A stretch of 64,000 nt of DNA from Selenomonas sp. AB3002 (GTDB lineage: Bacteria > Bacillota > Negativicutes > Selenomonadales > Selenomonadaceae). Both the position numbers and the translations under genes were made by a program. The stretch's first letter is position 1, and the number at the start of each line of letters is the position of its first letter. Shown here piece by piece: positions 63,860 through 64,000 of the stretch. Below the pieces are notes generated by a model, which ran no database searches, was not told where the DNA came from, and saw only the letters and a list, made by a program, of their open reading frames with translations. The stretch spans positions 1,426,001 through 1,490,000 of the forward strand of contig NZ_JNIO01000008.1 in NCBI RefSeq assembly GCF_000702545.1, read 5' to 3'.

Positions 63860-64000
63860 TCAGCTGGCAGCCATCAGGCATTCAGCACTCTCGTCTGCTT
63901 CCTGCATCCTGCCCACAAAAGAGTCCGTCAGATGCAGTTCATAGGAAGGCTTGCCACGAAGCATCTGCAGTTCCCTGGCATCAGGTGCCAGAGAACTGCC
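63860..64000 (-). CDS. 3' end of an unidentified gene
   Basis: Forty-six C-terminal residues and TGA are visible (ELQMLRGKPSYELHL ... ECLMAAS). Codon use resembles the neighbouring genes and a terminator follows, so it is very likely coding. I do not recognise the family from this fragment. Confidence 0.6.
   Translation of the reverse strand, partial: GSSLAPDARELQMLRGKPSYELHLTDSFVGRMQEADESAECLMAAS

Overview
The window looks like chromosomal DNA of a Negativicutes bacterium (Selenomonas/Mitsuokella-like; an inference from gene content and the moderately high GC of the housekeeping genes, not from a marker-gene comparison). About 50 protein genes and three tRNA genes are supported. Nearly all lie on the minus strand. 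No rRNA, CRISPR array or complete insertion sequence was seen.

Positions 1-18.3 kb are a surface-polysaccharide locus read right to left. It starts with tagD (CDP-glycerol synthesis) and a TagF-like/GT4 fusion, then a stand-alone Rossmann module, a GT4 carrying three Rossmann modules, two GT2 enzymes, and a KpsC-like/GT8 fusion. It continues with a polysaccharide pyruvyltransferase/ferredoxin/FrhB/acetyltransferase fusion, an SDR, a beta-propeller protein and a broken acyltransferase at the edge. Base composition is mosaic: AT-rich at 1-7.95 kb and 15.3-17.85 kb, GC-richer between. Inside the locus sits a two-gene unit, a four-helix membrane protein followed by a caspase-fold (C14) protease. 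It is bracketed by 61-bp direct repeats copied from the 3' end of the preceding glycosyltransferase gene. This is the best candidate here for an undescribed system.

18.7-47.1 kb is core genome: putP, a COG2509 flavoprotein, an HD-GYP protein, leuS, yitT, NIF3, trmK, tRNA-Asn, rpoD-dnaG-dgt, tRNA-Leu, a lipid-kinase-like gene, a flippase, a GalT-like HIT protein, a methyltransferase, rumA-gph, gatCAB, priA, an unusual ExoVII-like gene and tRNA-Ala. Five promoters in this part share one layout: a palindrome ATTTTGCC-n3/5-GGCAAAAT ending 13-14 nt before a TATAAT. They precede tRNA-Asn, the flippase, the GalT-like gene, gatCAB and priA, and look like a shared operator-promoter.

47.2-64 kb holds an AAA/PD-(D/E)XK gene, rfbACB (dTDP-sugar synthesis), a branched-chain amino acid operon ilvN-ilvC-leuC-leuD-leuB-ilvB, a cytoplasmic FIST-MCP chemoreceptor, galU followed by two DUF445 paralogues, and the 3' end of an unidentified gene. 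galU, rfbACB, tagD and the flippase can all feed the surface-polymer pathway of the first region.
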